DNA from: Bradyrhizobium sp. JYMT SZCCT0428
Lineage (GTDB): Bacteria > Pseudomonadota > Alphaproteobacteria > Rhizobiales > Xanthobacteraceae
Assembly: GCF_018131075.1 (NCBI RefSeq)
Contig: NZ_JAFCLS010000024.1
Span: 62,001 to 126,000 of the forward strand
DNA: 64,000 nucleotides
Direction of reading: 5' to 3'
How positions within the stretch are numbered: position 1 is the first letter of the stretch; each line of letters begins with the position of its first letter. A program made the position numbers and the translations under genes. Below the pieces are notes generated by a model. The model did not search any database, had not been told where the DNA came from, and worked only from the letters and a program-made list of their open reading frames with translations. Below are positions 36,394 to 44,652 of this stretch, piece after piece.

Positions 36394-36545
36394 GAATTTA
36401 AAGGAGGCAAAGGTGCTTTGAGATCGAGAAGTTCGCTGCGGTTACTGTTCCAGCGGTAGCGCCATTCAGCCAAACGGCCGTGTCGCCATCGAGCTGTACG
36501 ACAAAATATGCGCCGTTTTGGTAGGCATGCGCGATCACGTCGGCG
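36394..36545 (-). pseudogene. RTX protein C-terminal tail remnant, opposite strand
   Basis: The minus strand encodes ADVIAHAYQNGAYFVVQLDG, DTAVWLNGATAGTVTAAN and FSIS, then a few unrelated residues and a stop. It is the tail type of the RTX gene at 11300, with no repeats attached. It lies tail-to-tail with the 952-residue RTX gene. Confidence 0.8.
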
Positions 36546-36605
36546 CACGATGTTAAGCCGGAGGCCGTTATCCACGGCTAAAGGCCGTTCGTTTCCATCT
36601 ACGTT

Positions 36606-36787
36606 TCAATCTAGGTCGATCTCGAGGTAGGGACCGGCGCATTTTTGTCGGTTTTGGTAGCCATCAAACAGGACGAGCGCCCGTCCACCCAGGATACGCA
36701 CCGCCGTTCCCCGTTGAGACTTAGTTCGGGGCGTGCGCGATTTCCCTCTCATTCAGCCGAACGCGATCTCCCACCTGAAATTCTGGT
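36606..36787 (-). pseudogene. KOW/SH3-like small protein gene, frameshifted
   Basis: The pieces FQVGDRVRLNE and, in another frame, RALVLFDGYQNRQKCAGPYL, EID match the KOW-like genes at 20400-20619 and 21686-21919. A more decayed trace of the same kind is visible at about 37140-37260. Confidence 0.5.
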
Positions 36788-36897
36788 AAGGGTTGTCGCT
36801 CTTACGTGGCTTCATTGGAAACAGCATCAGTGGCCGTATCTTCAGGCCTTCACTTTCCCTTCCCCTTCAGCCCCGGTTCGACCAGCGGGGCGATAAT

Positions 36898-37095
36898 CTA
36901 GAGTTTGCGGTCGCTAGATTTGTCGAGCCGTTTGTCCGCACCGGCAGAGCTAAGGTGTCCGACGAATTCGCCCGTTGGTTTGTAGATCTTTTGACCGCGG
37001 AGATCATACAGCTTCTGTCCGGATAGGTTATAAATTTTGTTTGCACGAATGACAGCGACGTACTGTCCTTCGCTGTTGAATATCTTTCCGTCCAT
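36898..37095 (-). CDS. Small repeat protein (four-fold beta flower type)
   Basis: A 65-residue protein with GGAGAGG before the ATG at 37095. It has about four repeats of a short unit of the form xIYxxxGxxV: KIFNSEGQYVAVIR, KIYNLSGQKLYDLR, GQKIYKPTGEFVGHL. This is the pattern of the small four-fold beta flower proteins. Likely a compact soluble beta structure; function unknown. Confidence 0.65.
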   Translation of the reverse strand: MDGKIFNSEGQYVAVIRANKIYNLSGQKLYDLRGQKIYKPTGEFVGHLSSAGADKRLDKSSDRKL

Positions 37096-37350
37096 CGTCA
37101 CCTCTCCGGTTGGAAGAGCAATTCGTTCCCGCCGGAACTATCTCGTCGAGCTTTTGGGCCCGGCGTCGCGGCCGATGCCGATGCGCTACGCGAGATCGGG
37201 GTGATAAATCCCTGTGCAGGCCCCGAAAGCTTCCATCCGCCGGACCATTGTAAATTTTGCCGAAAGGGCAGTCTGACCGCATGGGTCGGTACTAGACATC
37301 GGGCCAGCCGATTTGATGACGAGCGCTCTGACACCTGGGCAATGCAAGGA

Positions 37351-40300
37351 TCATTGTGCACTGAATGGCAAGGTTGCACGGGCGCGATAGGTCCAGAGTC
37401 CAAAACTACTACCGATTCCGCCGCGTTCAGCGCCAACCGCTATTTGCGCGCCGTTGCCAAAGGTTGCCGTCAGGCCGCTAACAGCGCGCGCGGACCTACC
37501 GTCGAGGATGAGTTTCGACGGTATCGCCGCGGCGGCCGTTCCCGCACTGTCGCTGTTGAAGTAATAGTCGCCAAATAAGCCGATATAGGGCATCAGAAGA
37601 CTAGTAGCCCACCAGTGCACCGGATAAGACATCTTGACGCCGCCGCTGGCGCGGCCGACCGAGAAGTCGCGCGCGGTTTGCAAGGTCCCAAATGTGTCGT
37701 TGTAGGCGTTCTCATGTTCCCACAAGGCGTAGATGCGCGCCGAGGGCTCGATTTGGATGCCGTAGCTATTATAGGTGCCGGTCAGGCTGCCCGTGACCAG
37801 CCAGCGGTTACCGCTAAAGGACCCGGCAGCCAGGCCTGCCATTCCGTCATAGCCGATGACTGAATAGGCGAATCCGGTTTCGAAGCGGATGTTCTGCGAA
37901 ATCTTCCAGCCAAGGTAGGATCCGACGGTCCAGCCGTCGCCCTTTAACCGCCCCTGCAGCGAGTCAGAACGGTAATCGAAGGTCTCGTAGCCACCAAGCA
38001 CCCCGGTCAGGAAGTTCGGCGTAAACCTGCGCGTGAGCCCGGATAAGGCATTGACCTGCGTCCCCCTGAGATCGTTACCGATCGTATTGCGGCTGAAATC
38101 GGTGCCTCGCACGTCGATCCAGGCGAGCCAGTCGTGCGGCGGTGCCGCGGGGGACGGCCCTCTGGTCACCGTGCGATCCTTTCCGGCATAACCGAGTGCG
38201 GAGAAATTATCATCGATGCGGTTGCTGCTCGCATCCAGCGAAGCGAGGACCTGCCTGACGCTATCCTGCGAAGCCTGCTTTTCCGAAACTAGTTGTTCGA
38301 GCGCCTTGAGCGGATTGACAAGGCCGGCTCCGAATTGCGGATTGATGCCCGGGGCTCCGAGATGCCGGGCGGTCTTCACTAGAATCGCGCGAATTTCCTC
38401 CGGTTTGAGAGACGCCTTTCGAGCCAGCAGCAGTGCTGCAACCCCGCTTACATTAGCGGTCGAAACCGAGGTGCCAGTCGTAAACTGCATCCGCCCGTCG
38501 GGCGCCGGCACCAAAACATCGACGCCCGGCGCTGCGACGGTGACGTATTGTCCCTGATTGGCGCCCTTGAACAGGCGATCATTTTCGTCGGTGGCCGTGA
38601 CAGCCATAACGCTTCGATCAGCGCCGGGATAAATTGGTGGTGATTTCGGGCCGTTATTTCCGGCGGCGGCGATCACCAGTATTCCCTTCTCGCGGGCAAT
38701 CTGGAGTGCCTGTGAGAGCGCCGGATCGCGTGGCCCAGCAAAACTCATGTTGATGATTCTGGCGCCGCGCTGAATCGCGTAGTCGAGCCCCTTAAGGATT
38801 CTGGTCGACGTTGCCTGGGGATGGCCGGTGCCGCCAAAGGCGCAGATCGCGATGATGTTTGCGTGCGGGGCAACGCCTAGCAAATTCACATGCGAGGCGA
38901 TTGCTCCGGCCATGCCGGTGCCGTGCGCATCTGGAGCGGTCGCACCGCAACCGGCGTCGAACCGGTCTATGACCCTGCCAGCGAGATCCGGTTGGCTGAT
39001 GTCGATTTCCGAGTCGATCACCGCAATGATGACATTGTCACCCTTGGTGACCCGGTGGGCGTCGGCGAGATGAAATTTTTTCACAATGTACTGCGCCGGA
39101 TCACCTTGATCGCCGCTTGGACGGCTTTGATCCTGGGTCAAGCCATAGGTGTAAATGGGCTGCACGGCGGCATTGAGCTTGGCGGCCTCGACCAGGCGGA
39201 CCACGTCACGGACGGATCGTCCATTGGTGATGCGTAGGGTATAAACCGTGCGGCCCAGCATGCCTATGGTTTGCTGGGCCAAAATGGTAAGGTCGAAACG
39301 TTGGGCGATGCTTTCAATTTGCTGCCGCGTCCCTGCGGAGCCGACCTGTAACATCACTTCGTCGGGCGAAAACCGGGTTTCGCCAATGGGCGGCATGCCC
39401 GACCCGGGCGGCAGCGGAATCGCGGGCAGGTCAATGAGCCGCGTGCCAGGCGCGGCTCCATTGCCGCCGTGCCTTCCGTTTGCGAGACTCCCCGCGTCAC
39501 CCCCGCCGCTGCCAGTCTGCCTCACAGGGGCGGGGCTGAGCGGGCCAAGGCTGCGCCTGCCAGCCGCCCTTTTGCGGTGACTACCGATCATGTCGGCGGC
39601 GGGCTCGCCCAATGGGATTTGGTAGGTGAAGCCGCTGCCATTGGGCGTGAGAGCCTGCGGCCTGTCGCTGAATCCGGCATCGATTGCGTGGTCGATCGCG
39701 CCCACGATGGCCTGCCCCGATATTTGCGCGATCATCGGGGTCACGGAAACCTGCATCGCCCGCATGTTGACGCTGTCCGTCGGGACACGGATGGTCTGCG
39801 TTAGCGCGGCCGAGGTGCTGGCGGCATTGTTTGGGTCGCTACCGTATTTCGCCGTAATCGAATGGCTGCCCACGGCGAGCGAAGAAGTCGAGAACGTAGC
39901 CGTGCCAGCCGCCAGCGTTCCCGTGCCGATCTGTGTGCCGCCGTTGAAGAAGGCCACTGTACCAGTAGAAAGCCCGGTCACCCTCGCTGTAAACGTCACT
40001 AATTGCCCTAAGCTGGATGGGTTCTTCGACGACGAAAGCGCTGTCGTGGTCGCCACCAGTCCATAAGTGAACTGGAAACTGGTGGCGCTGGTGCCGCCCG
40101 AATTCGTTATCGTCACGTCCACCACACCGCTACCAGCGGGAGAGGTCGCGGCAATCGATGTCGGACTGTTAACGGTGAACGAGGCCGCGTTGGTGCTGCC
40201 GAAGTTTACCGACGTCGCGCCGGTGAAGTTGTTGCCGGTGATGGTCACCGGCGTGCCGCCTGTTGCGGGACCGCTGTTCGGCGAGATGGACGTCACGGTA

Positions 40301-40950
40301 GGCACCGCAACAGCCGCAATATAAGTGAACTGGTCCGCCAAACTGGCGGCGCTGGTGCCGCCCGAATTCGTCACCGTCACGTCCACCACGCCGCTACCAG
40401 CGGGCGAGGTCGCGGCAATCGATGTCGGGTTGTTGACCGTGAACGAGGTCGCGTTGGTACTGCCGAACTTTACCACAGTTGCGCCGGTGAAGTTGTTGCC
40501 GGTGATGGTCACCGGCGTGCCGCCTGTTGCGGGACCGCTGTTCGGCGAGATGGACGTCACGGTCGGTGCCGCAACGTAAGTGAACTGATCTGTCAAACTG
40601 GTGGCGCTAGTGCCGCCCGAATTCGTCACCGTCACGTCTACCGTGCCGCTGCCAGCGGGGGAAGTCGCGGCAATCGACGTCGGGCTGTTGACGGTGAAGG
40701 TTGCGTTGGCGCTGCCGAACCTTACCGCTGTCGCGTCGGCGAAGCTTCTACCAGAGATGGTCACCGGCGTGCCGCCCGTTGCGGGACCGCTGTTCGGCGT
40801 GATTGACGTCACGGTCGGCACTACTTGCGCGTTGGCATTGCGGCCGGAATCAGCAATCAACGCGGCAAGTGCAACAACGATCATGCCAGCAGCACGGATA
40901 GTGCAAACCCGCCTGCGGATCTCCACGATCGCACTCCGTCCGCAGCTCAC
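37351..40950 (-). CDS. Autotransporter with TIG/IPT repeats and subtilase (S8) passenger
   Basis: A 1199-residue protein starting at a GTG with a signal peptide (hydrophobic residues 24-34, cleavage near NAQ). Order: three near-identical TIG/IPT Ig-like repeats of about 85 residues (VTSISPNSGPATGGTPVTIT...FTVNSPTSIAATSP) at 45-300, an Ig-like Big_3-type domain (residues 300-385), a linker, then a subtilisin-like domain: Asp in VIAVIDSEIDI (about 643), His in HGTGMAGAIASH (about 675), Ser in GTSVSTANVSG (about 823). The last 270 residues form an outer-membrane barrel ending in Phe-Ser-Ala-Gln. The TIG repeats would project the protease; both being in one passenger is uncommon. Confidence 0.9.
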   Translation of the reverse strand: MSCGRSAIVEIRRRVCTIRAAGMIVVALAALIADSGRNANAQVVPTVTSITPNSGPATGGTPVTISGRSFADATAVRFGSANATFTVNSPTSIAATSPAGSGTVDVTVTNSGGTSATSLTDQFTYVAAPTVTSISPNSGPATGGTPVTITGNNFTGATVVKFGSTNATSFTVNNPTSIAATSPAGSGVVDVTVTNSGGTSAASLADQFTYIAAVAVPTVTSISPNSGPATGGTPVTITGNNFTGATSVNFGSTNAASFTVNSPTSIAATSPAGSGVVDVTITNSGGTSATSFQFTYGLVATTTALSSSKNPSSLGQLVTFTARVTGLSTGTVAFFNGGTQIGTGTLAAGTATFSTSSLAVGSHSITAKYGSDPNNAASTSAALTQTIRVPTDSVNMRAMQVSVTPMIAQISGQAIVGAIDHAIDAGFSDRPQALTPNGSGFTYQIPLGEPAADMIGSHRKRAAGRRSLGPLSPAPVRQTGSGGGDAGSLANGRHGGNGAAPGTRLIDLPAIPLPPGSGMPPIGETRFSPDEVMLQVGSAGTRQQIESIAQRFDLTILAQQTIGMLGRTVYTLRITNGRSVRDVVRLVEAAKLNAAVQPIYTYGLTQDQSRPSGDQGDPAQYIVKKFHLADAHRVTKGDNVIIAVIDSEIDISQPDLAGRVIDRFDAGCGATAPDAHGTGMAGAIASHVNLLGVAPHANIIAICAFGGTGHPQATSTRILKGLDYAIQRGARIINMSFAGPRDPALSQALQIAREKGILVIAAAGNNGPKSPPIYPGADRSVMAVTATDENDRLFKGANQGQYVTVAAPGVDVLVPAPDGRMQFTTGTSVSTANVSGVAALLLARKASLKPEEIRAILVKTARHLGAPGINPQFGAGLVNPLKALEQLVSEKQASQDSVRQVLASLDASSNRIDDNFSALGYAGKDRTVTRGPSPAAPPHDWLAWIDVRGTDFSRNTIGNDLRGTQVNALSGLTRRFTPNFLTGVLGGYETFDYRSDSLQGRLKGDGWTVGSYLGWKISQNIRFETGFAYSVIGYDGMAGLAAGSFSGNRWLVTGSLTGTYNSYGIQIEPSARIYALWEHENAYNDTFGTLQTARDFSVGRASGGVKMSYPVHWWATSLLMPYIGLFGDYYFNSDSAGTAAAAIPSKLILDGRSARAVSGLTATFGNGAQIAVGAERGGIGSSFGLWTYRARATLPFSAQ

Positions 40951-41262
40951 GCCTCGGCTCCCCGATTTCTTCGCAACGCTATGCAGCCAATGGTGGCGAA
41001 TGGCTGCGAGATCGCAGTGTGACAGTTGTGATCATCAGAAACAACGACTGGTACCGAGATCGCCGGCCATCGTTGCTCATTTACCACAACCGGGAGCTGC
41101 GAACTGCCCGACTGCCGAGCGGGAATTCAGGATTTCAGGCCGTCAATCTGGCGGTTCAGTTCGGCATAAAGCGTTGTGGGGCGCAAAGTCCAGGTCCAAA
41201 CTTTAAGAGCTTGATCCTTCTTCCGCCGAGCGTTCACTGCAGCTAGCAAAGGAATGGTTCTT

Positions 41263-41558
41263 ATGAACGATCGGATCAAAGTCATTTGCTCCAATTGCCG
41301 AAAGCCCTTTTCAGAGCGAGCCAACCGGCTAAAGAACGGCTATCAGGTACGTGTCCCAATTGCATGAGGCTGATCACTTTTGATAGCAGCTCGGAAGATC
41401 CCAATATTCGGCGCCCACTTAAGGCTGCTCGGGATATTCGTCATGCGGCGGAAGAAGCCTTCGTCATGGCCAGAACGGCTGCTCAGCCGAAGCGCGATAC
41501 TGGATACCAACGCGCCCGCCCCTTGGTGAAGCTCCGCCCTTTCCTTGCACTCTGGTAG
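41263..41558 (+). pseudogene. Small zinc-ribbon-like gene, frameshifted
   Basis: AAGGA precedes the ATG. The first frame reads MNDRIKVICSNCRKPFSERA and KNGYQV; one indel later the continuation is CPNCMRLITFDSSSEDPNIR, RPLKAARDIRHAAEEAF. The two CxxC pairs would form a zinc ribbon. One frameshift separates them here. Confidence 0.65.
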
Positions 41559-41564
41559 GGGACC

Positions 41565-41938
41565 TCACCGGGCCGTCGTAACCCTCGACATGGGGGTTAT
41601 CGGTAGGAGCACAGGGGGCGCCGGGTGCGCCGGAAGTTCCAATCGATAGGCAAATGCCTTCAGGGCGGAAGGATTACACCGCTCCGATGAAGACCCGACC
41701 GCTTCCATCGCGTCTATTAATTCCGTAAGCCAAACCGTGCTGGGATCGGCGGATGGTAACGCGCTACGGGCCATAAAAAATTCCGTTGAAACGAGGCGAA
41801 CATCAAGCGATTGCGCGGCGATTGGTTCCGGTCGCAATCTTCGACGAATGATCCCGTTTTCGCCATATGATCCGTCTCACAGACCCAATCGACGGGCGTG
41901 TATGTTGCGGCGATGAAATCCGAATTTGTCAGAGACAT
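41565..41938 (-). pseudogene. Copy A of a duplicated small-gene segment (minus-strand part)
   Basis: Two frames on the minus strand carry MSLTNSDFIAATYTPVDWVC and then, shifted, DPSTVWLTELIDAMEAVGSS and ALKAFAYRLELPA. The same order is found at 51365-51679 (DPSTIWLIGLIEAMEAVG, DLKALAYRLELPA). Function unknown; both copies are damaged. Confidence 0.6.
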
Positions 41939-42111
41939 TGCTCACGACTTCGCAGAAGCGGGCGAACCCCTTGGCCGCAGGGGCGCAAACTGATCGATGT
42001 GCTGAAACTTACGCCGTTTCGTTTCAGCGGAAGTACCCGCTGCCGACCTTCAAAAGATCAGTAATATCTAACGGGGCTCGAAAGTGGGCAGCCCAATATC
42101 GGGCGGAGATC
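41913..42111 (+). pseudogene. Copy A of a duplicated small-gene segment (plus-strand part)
   Basis: MKSEFVRDIAHDFAEA and then shifted frames matching VLKLT, DLQKIS. It parallels the plus-strand frame at 51647-51858 and lies in the same divergent arrangement with the minus-strand partner. Confidence 0.55.
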
Positions 42112-42711
42112 GCAAGGGCCATTTTAAGCCCGACATTGGTCGACGACAACAGATCATCGAACCGGTAACCTGACCCTACAACGTCGCAGCGTTGTCGCAG
42201 CAGAAGTCGCTTGTTAAGCCGAATGGCCGCAAGGCGGGTTGATTCAGGAACCGGGCCGACCGGCTCAGCATCAGTCCCGCGAGAACGTCCGCGCTACAAG
42301 CGAATCATTTGACTGCGCAGCCCGCAGAGTTGCTTACTCGAACAATCTTGTAGGGTCGCCCTATGTTCGAGGCTGTAGCAGCAGTATTGGTAATTCTCAG
42401 CGTCGGCATCCTTGTCGCTCCCGCACTGGACGCCTTTCGATCGTGGGAATAGCCCCTCAAGGTCTCGGAAGCGGGCGCCGCTTTGGTAGCGCCTAGTCGG
42501 TCCAAATGCGTCCTCCGCGCTTGCAGATTCCATGATCGTTTTGAGGAGAGTGAGCCCTACGCAGAAGCGGGCCGATTGAACCATCGCCGCGCATGGTCGC
42601 GCGCACGGCGAACCCGCTGAAGCACCCTCGCCGCCGTCTCAAGCTTGCGCCGCGAAAAACGCGCCGGCGGGGTACGCGTCGCCGCAGCTGAAAAAGAAGA
42701 CCGCGGCTTCG
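42112..42711. other. No supported gene
   Basis: About 600 bases with short frames only. Confidence 0.35.
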
Positions 42712-43258
42712 ATGAGGGCGCCGAACTGGTTGTGGCCCACTGTGGTCGCAGCGGTCGCCGCCGTCGCGATCGGCGCATTAGCGTCTGTTTATTCTTCTGC
42801 TATTAAGCGTGGCGTGCAGCCGGCCGCTTCATCGACGACGTCAATACCTACCGCCTCGGTACCAGTCGCATGAGTACCTGCACCGCAAACGCCCTTATCT
42901 TCGGCCGCGGTGCCACCGCTAAAGCCCGAGGTAATGGTAATAGAGCCTGATGCATCATCGCGACCGACTGTTGAGCCAATGCCTGCGGAAAGGACTTCTG
43001 AGGAGGGTAGGGGCCCCGCCCCGACTATTCATCTGCCAAATCCACTTTTCTCCGAGGCGGATGTAAAGACCATCGCGATTATCGCAGAGCAGAAGCGTTT
43101 TGAGATGCCTCCATTCCAAATCGAAGCGCTGGACGAAAACGTACCTGTTCAAACTCGCCGCTTCGTGGGCGTGTGGGCAAGCAAGGTCGGATTTAATGGG
43201 GTCGGGCGCCACGCGATGTTAATTGTCACTAGCGTTTCAATTGAAGGTGCCATACGAA
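42712..43258 (+). pseudogene. Membrane-anchored hypothetical gene, frameshifted and 3' truncated
   Basis: It starts MRAPNWLWPTVVAAVAAVAI (one membrane helix), is interrupted by a frameshift near 42870, and continues as DVKTIAIIAEQKRFEMPPFQ, RRFVGVWASKVGFN and HAMLIVTSVSIEGA before the coding pattern ends at about 43258, where the minus-strand DUF5681-type gene begins. It looks like an anchored periplasmic protein that lost its end. Confidence 0.55.
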
Positions 43259-43269
43259 TGGCTGGACGC

Positions 43270-43620
43270 TTACGCCAATGCCTTCACATAGGCTTCGATG
43301 ATTTCGCCGGCATCGGCGGGTGTCAACTCGCCGGTAGCAACGGCAGCCAGAACGGCAGAATCAGTCGCGGCGGCATCTTGAGCGCTATTGATCGGCGGCA
43401 GTGCGAAGGTCACCGGCCGGTCTTTGCGGGCGGGCAGGATCCTGTCCAGGCAAAGCCGCAGCGCGGCCATGTCGCCGGTCAGGGCGAGGTCGATTGCCTT
43501 CTGTGTGACGGCTTCCGCCTGCCATCCAACAAGGTTACTAGCGCTCCCCGGATTGCCGGACTTGCCCGTCTTGATTCGCGTGTCGGCCCGTTTCCGGCCC
43601 GAATTTTCAGGGCTTGGCAT
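43270..43620 (-). CDS. DUF5681-like protein
   Basis: A 116-residue protein. It has a basic start (SGRKRADTRIKTGKSGNPGS), then KAIDLALTGDMAALRLCLDR, ILPARKDRPVTFALPPI and an Ala-rich helix ending AGEIIEAYVKAL. The KxGxSGNPxG start and the RLCLDRI segment fit the DUF5681 family of phage/plasmid-associated small proteins. A frameshifted copy lies on the other strand at 49510-49782. Function unknown. Confidence 0.75.
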   Translation of the reverse strand: MPSPENSGRKRADTRIKTGKSGNPGSASNLVGWQAEAVTQKAIDLALTGDMAALRLCLDRILPARKDRPVTFALPPINSAQDAAATDSAVLAAVATGELTPADAGEIIEAYVKALA

Positions 43621-43622
43621 TA

Positions 43623-43781
43623 ATGTCCCCGATAGGGGAGCCCGCAGAGCCGATCGGCGCGGCCTTGGTTCTTTCGTGCTTCATGTTCCGCCTCATGACT
43701 GCAATGAGTGAAGCATGCGCGCGTGATGACGGTAATGGTAGGTTTGAGCTGCGGAAGTTGAATGCTGATGTTAAGGTGTGA
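43623..43781 (+). CDS. Small hypothetical protein, divergent from the DUF5681-like gene
   Basis: A 52-residue frame (MSPIGEPAEPIGAALVLSCF ... RFELRKLNADVKV). No ribosome binding site stands out. Weak support. Confidence 0.3.
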   Translation: MSPIGEPAEPIGAALVLSCFMFRLMTAMSEACARDDGNGRFELRKLNADVKV

Positions 43782-44182
43782 GCCCGGTCAAACTCTACCG
43801 TGCCGGCGTTCGGAGGGCCGCCCCCTTTCAGATGAAGCAAACGAACGCGCAGTGACGGCGGGTCGATCGATCCGTCACGGATGTTCGATCAGGTCATCAA
43901 GGGTGGTCTCCTGACTCGAGAACCATCGATCAATCTGCAACAGCGCTCGCGGCAGTCTGCCGAAATTTGCACCTCAATCAAAAGCGGAAATCAAAGACGG
44001 TCTGCTGCGGCGATCAATCCAATTGGGTTGGCGCGACATGCAGAATCGACGAATTGCTTTGCAAGTCACACTAGATCACACATTGACTGCGGGACGCAAC
44101 CGTCGCAAAATGGCTCCAGTCCAGGCCAAAACTAGAAAACTAGACAGACGGAAATTTTGACATCCCGAAGTGGGAGTGACTT
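43782..44182. promoter_or_regulatory. Upstream region of the RiPP cluster
   Basis: 400 bases without a gene ahead of the precursor peptide gene. It must carry the cluster promoter, but no good consensus -35/-10 pair is visible. The last 20 bases contain GTGGGAG, the precursor ribosome binding site, seven bases from the ATG. Confidence 0.45.
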
Positions 44183-44524
44183 ATGGCACAGACCGACGGC
44201 GAATGGATTAAGCAATGGAGCAAGATAGTCGAAAAGGCGTGGCACGACGAGAGCTACAAGAACCGTCTTAAGAGCGACCCTGAAACCGTCCTCAAGGAAG
44301 AGGGTATCGCACCTCCGGAAGGCGTTCAGGTCAAGTTGGTGGAAAATACGCCGTCGCTGGTCCACCTGACGTTGCCGGCCAAGATTGTCGAAGATATTTC
44401 CGAAAAGGATCTCGAGACGGTGGCAGGCGGCCACAAGATCGGTGGCATCTTTTGGGGCGGGACCCACATCCGCTGGGGCGGCGGGCTGACCGTCGCTAAC
44501 TCGCTCCTCCGCTTCAACAGGTAG
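44183..44524 (+). CDS. RiPP precursor peptide with nitrile-hydratase-type leader (NHLP)
   Basis: A 113-residue precursor. Residues 1-83 form an NHLP leader: IVEKAWHDESYKNRLKSDPE, VLKEEGIAPPEGVQVKLVE, SLVHLTLPAK and DLETVAGG, the usual leader end with a double-glycine-type cleavage site at Gly82-Gly83. The predicted core is residues 84-113: it begins His-Lys-Ile-Gly-Gly, contains two Trp-Gly-Gly motifs (Trp91, Trp98), seven glycines, His84 and His95, and ends Leu-Leu-Arg-Phe-Asn-Arg. There is no cysteine anywhere. GGGAG lies seven bases before the ATG. First of four co-directional genes with the JmjC oxygenase, TfuA and YcaO enzymes, so it is the likely substrate of all three. Confidence 0.92.
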   Translation: MAQTDGEWIKQWSKIVEKAWHDESYKNRLKSDPETVLKEEGIAPPEGVQVKLVENTPSLVHLTLPAKIVEDISEKDLETVAGGHKIGGIFWGGTHIRWGGGLTVANSLLRFNR

Positions 44525-44652
44525 ATCTTAGGCAGGCCTCCCCCAGTGGAACAGGTTGATTGCAATTGGTGCACCCGGCCGCCTCTATTCGGCATGGTCA
44601 AGGCGTCTCGTTCCTGCCCGACTGACGGCTTGCTTGAAGAGGTGGATCGGAC

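Noticed and set aside
40067..40800. Three similar plus-strand frames opposite the autotransporter TIG repeats
   Set aside because: Their similarity to each other simply mirrors the TIG repeats on the coding strand.
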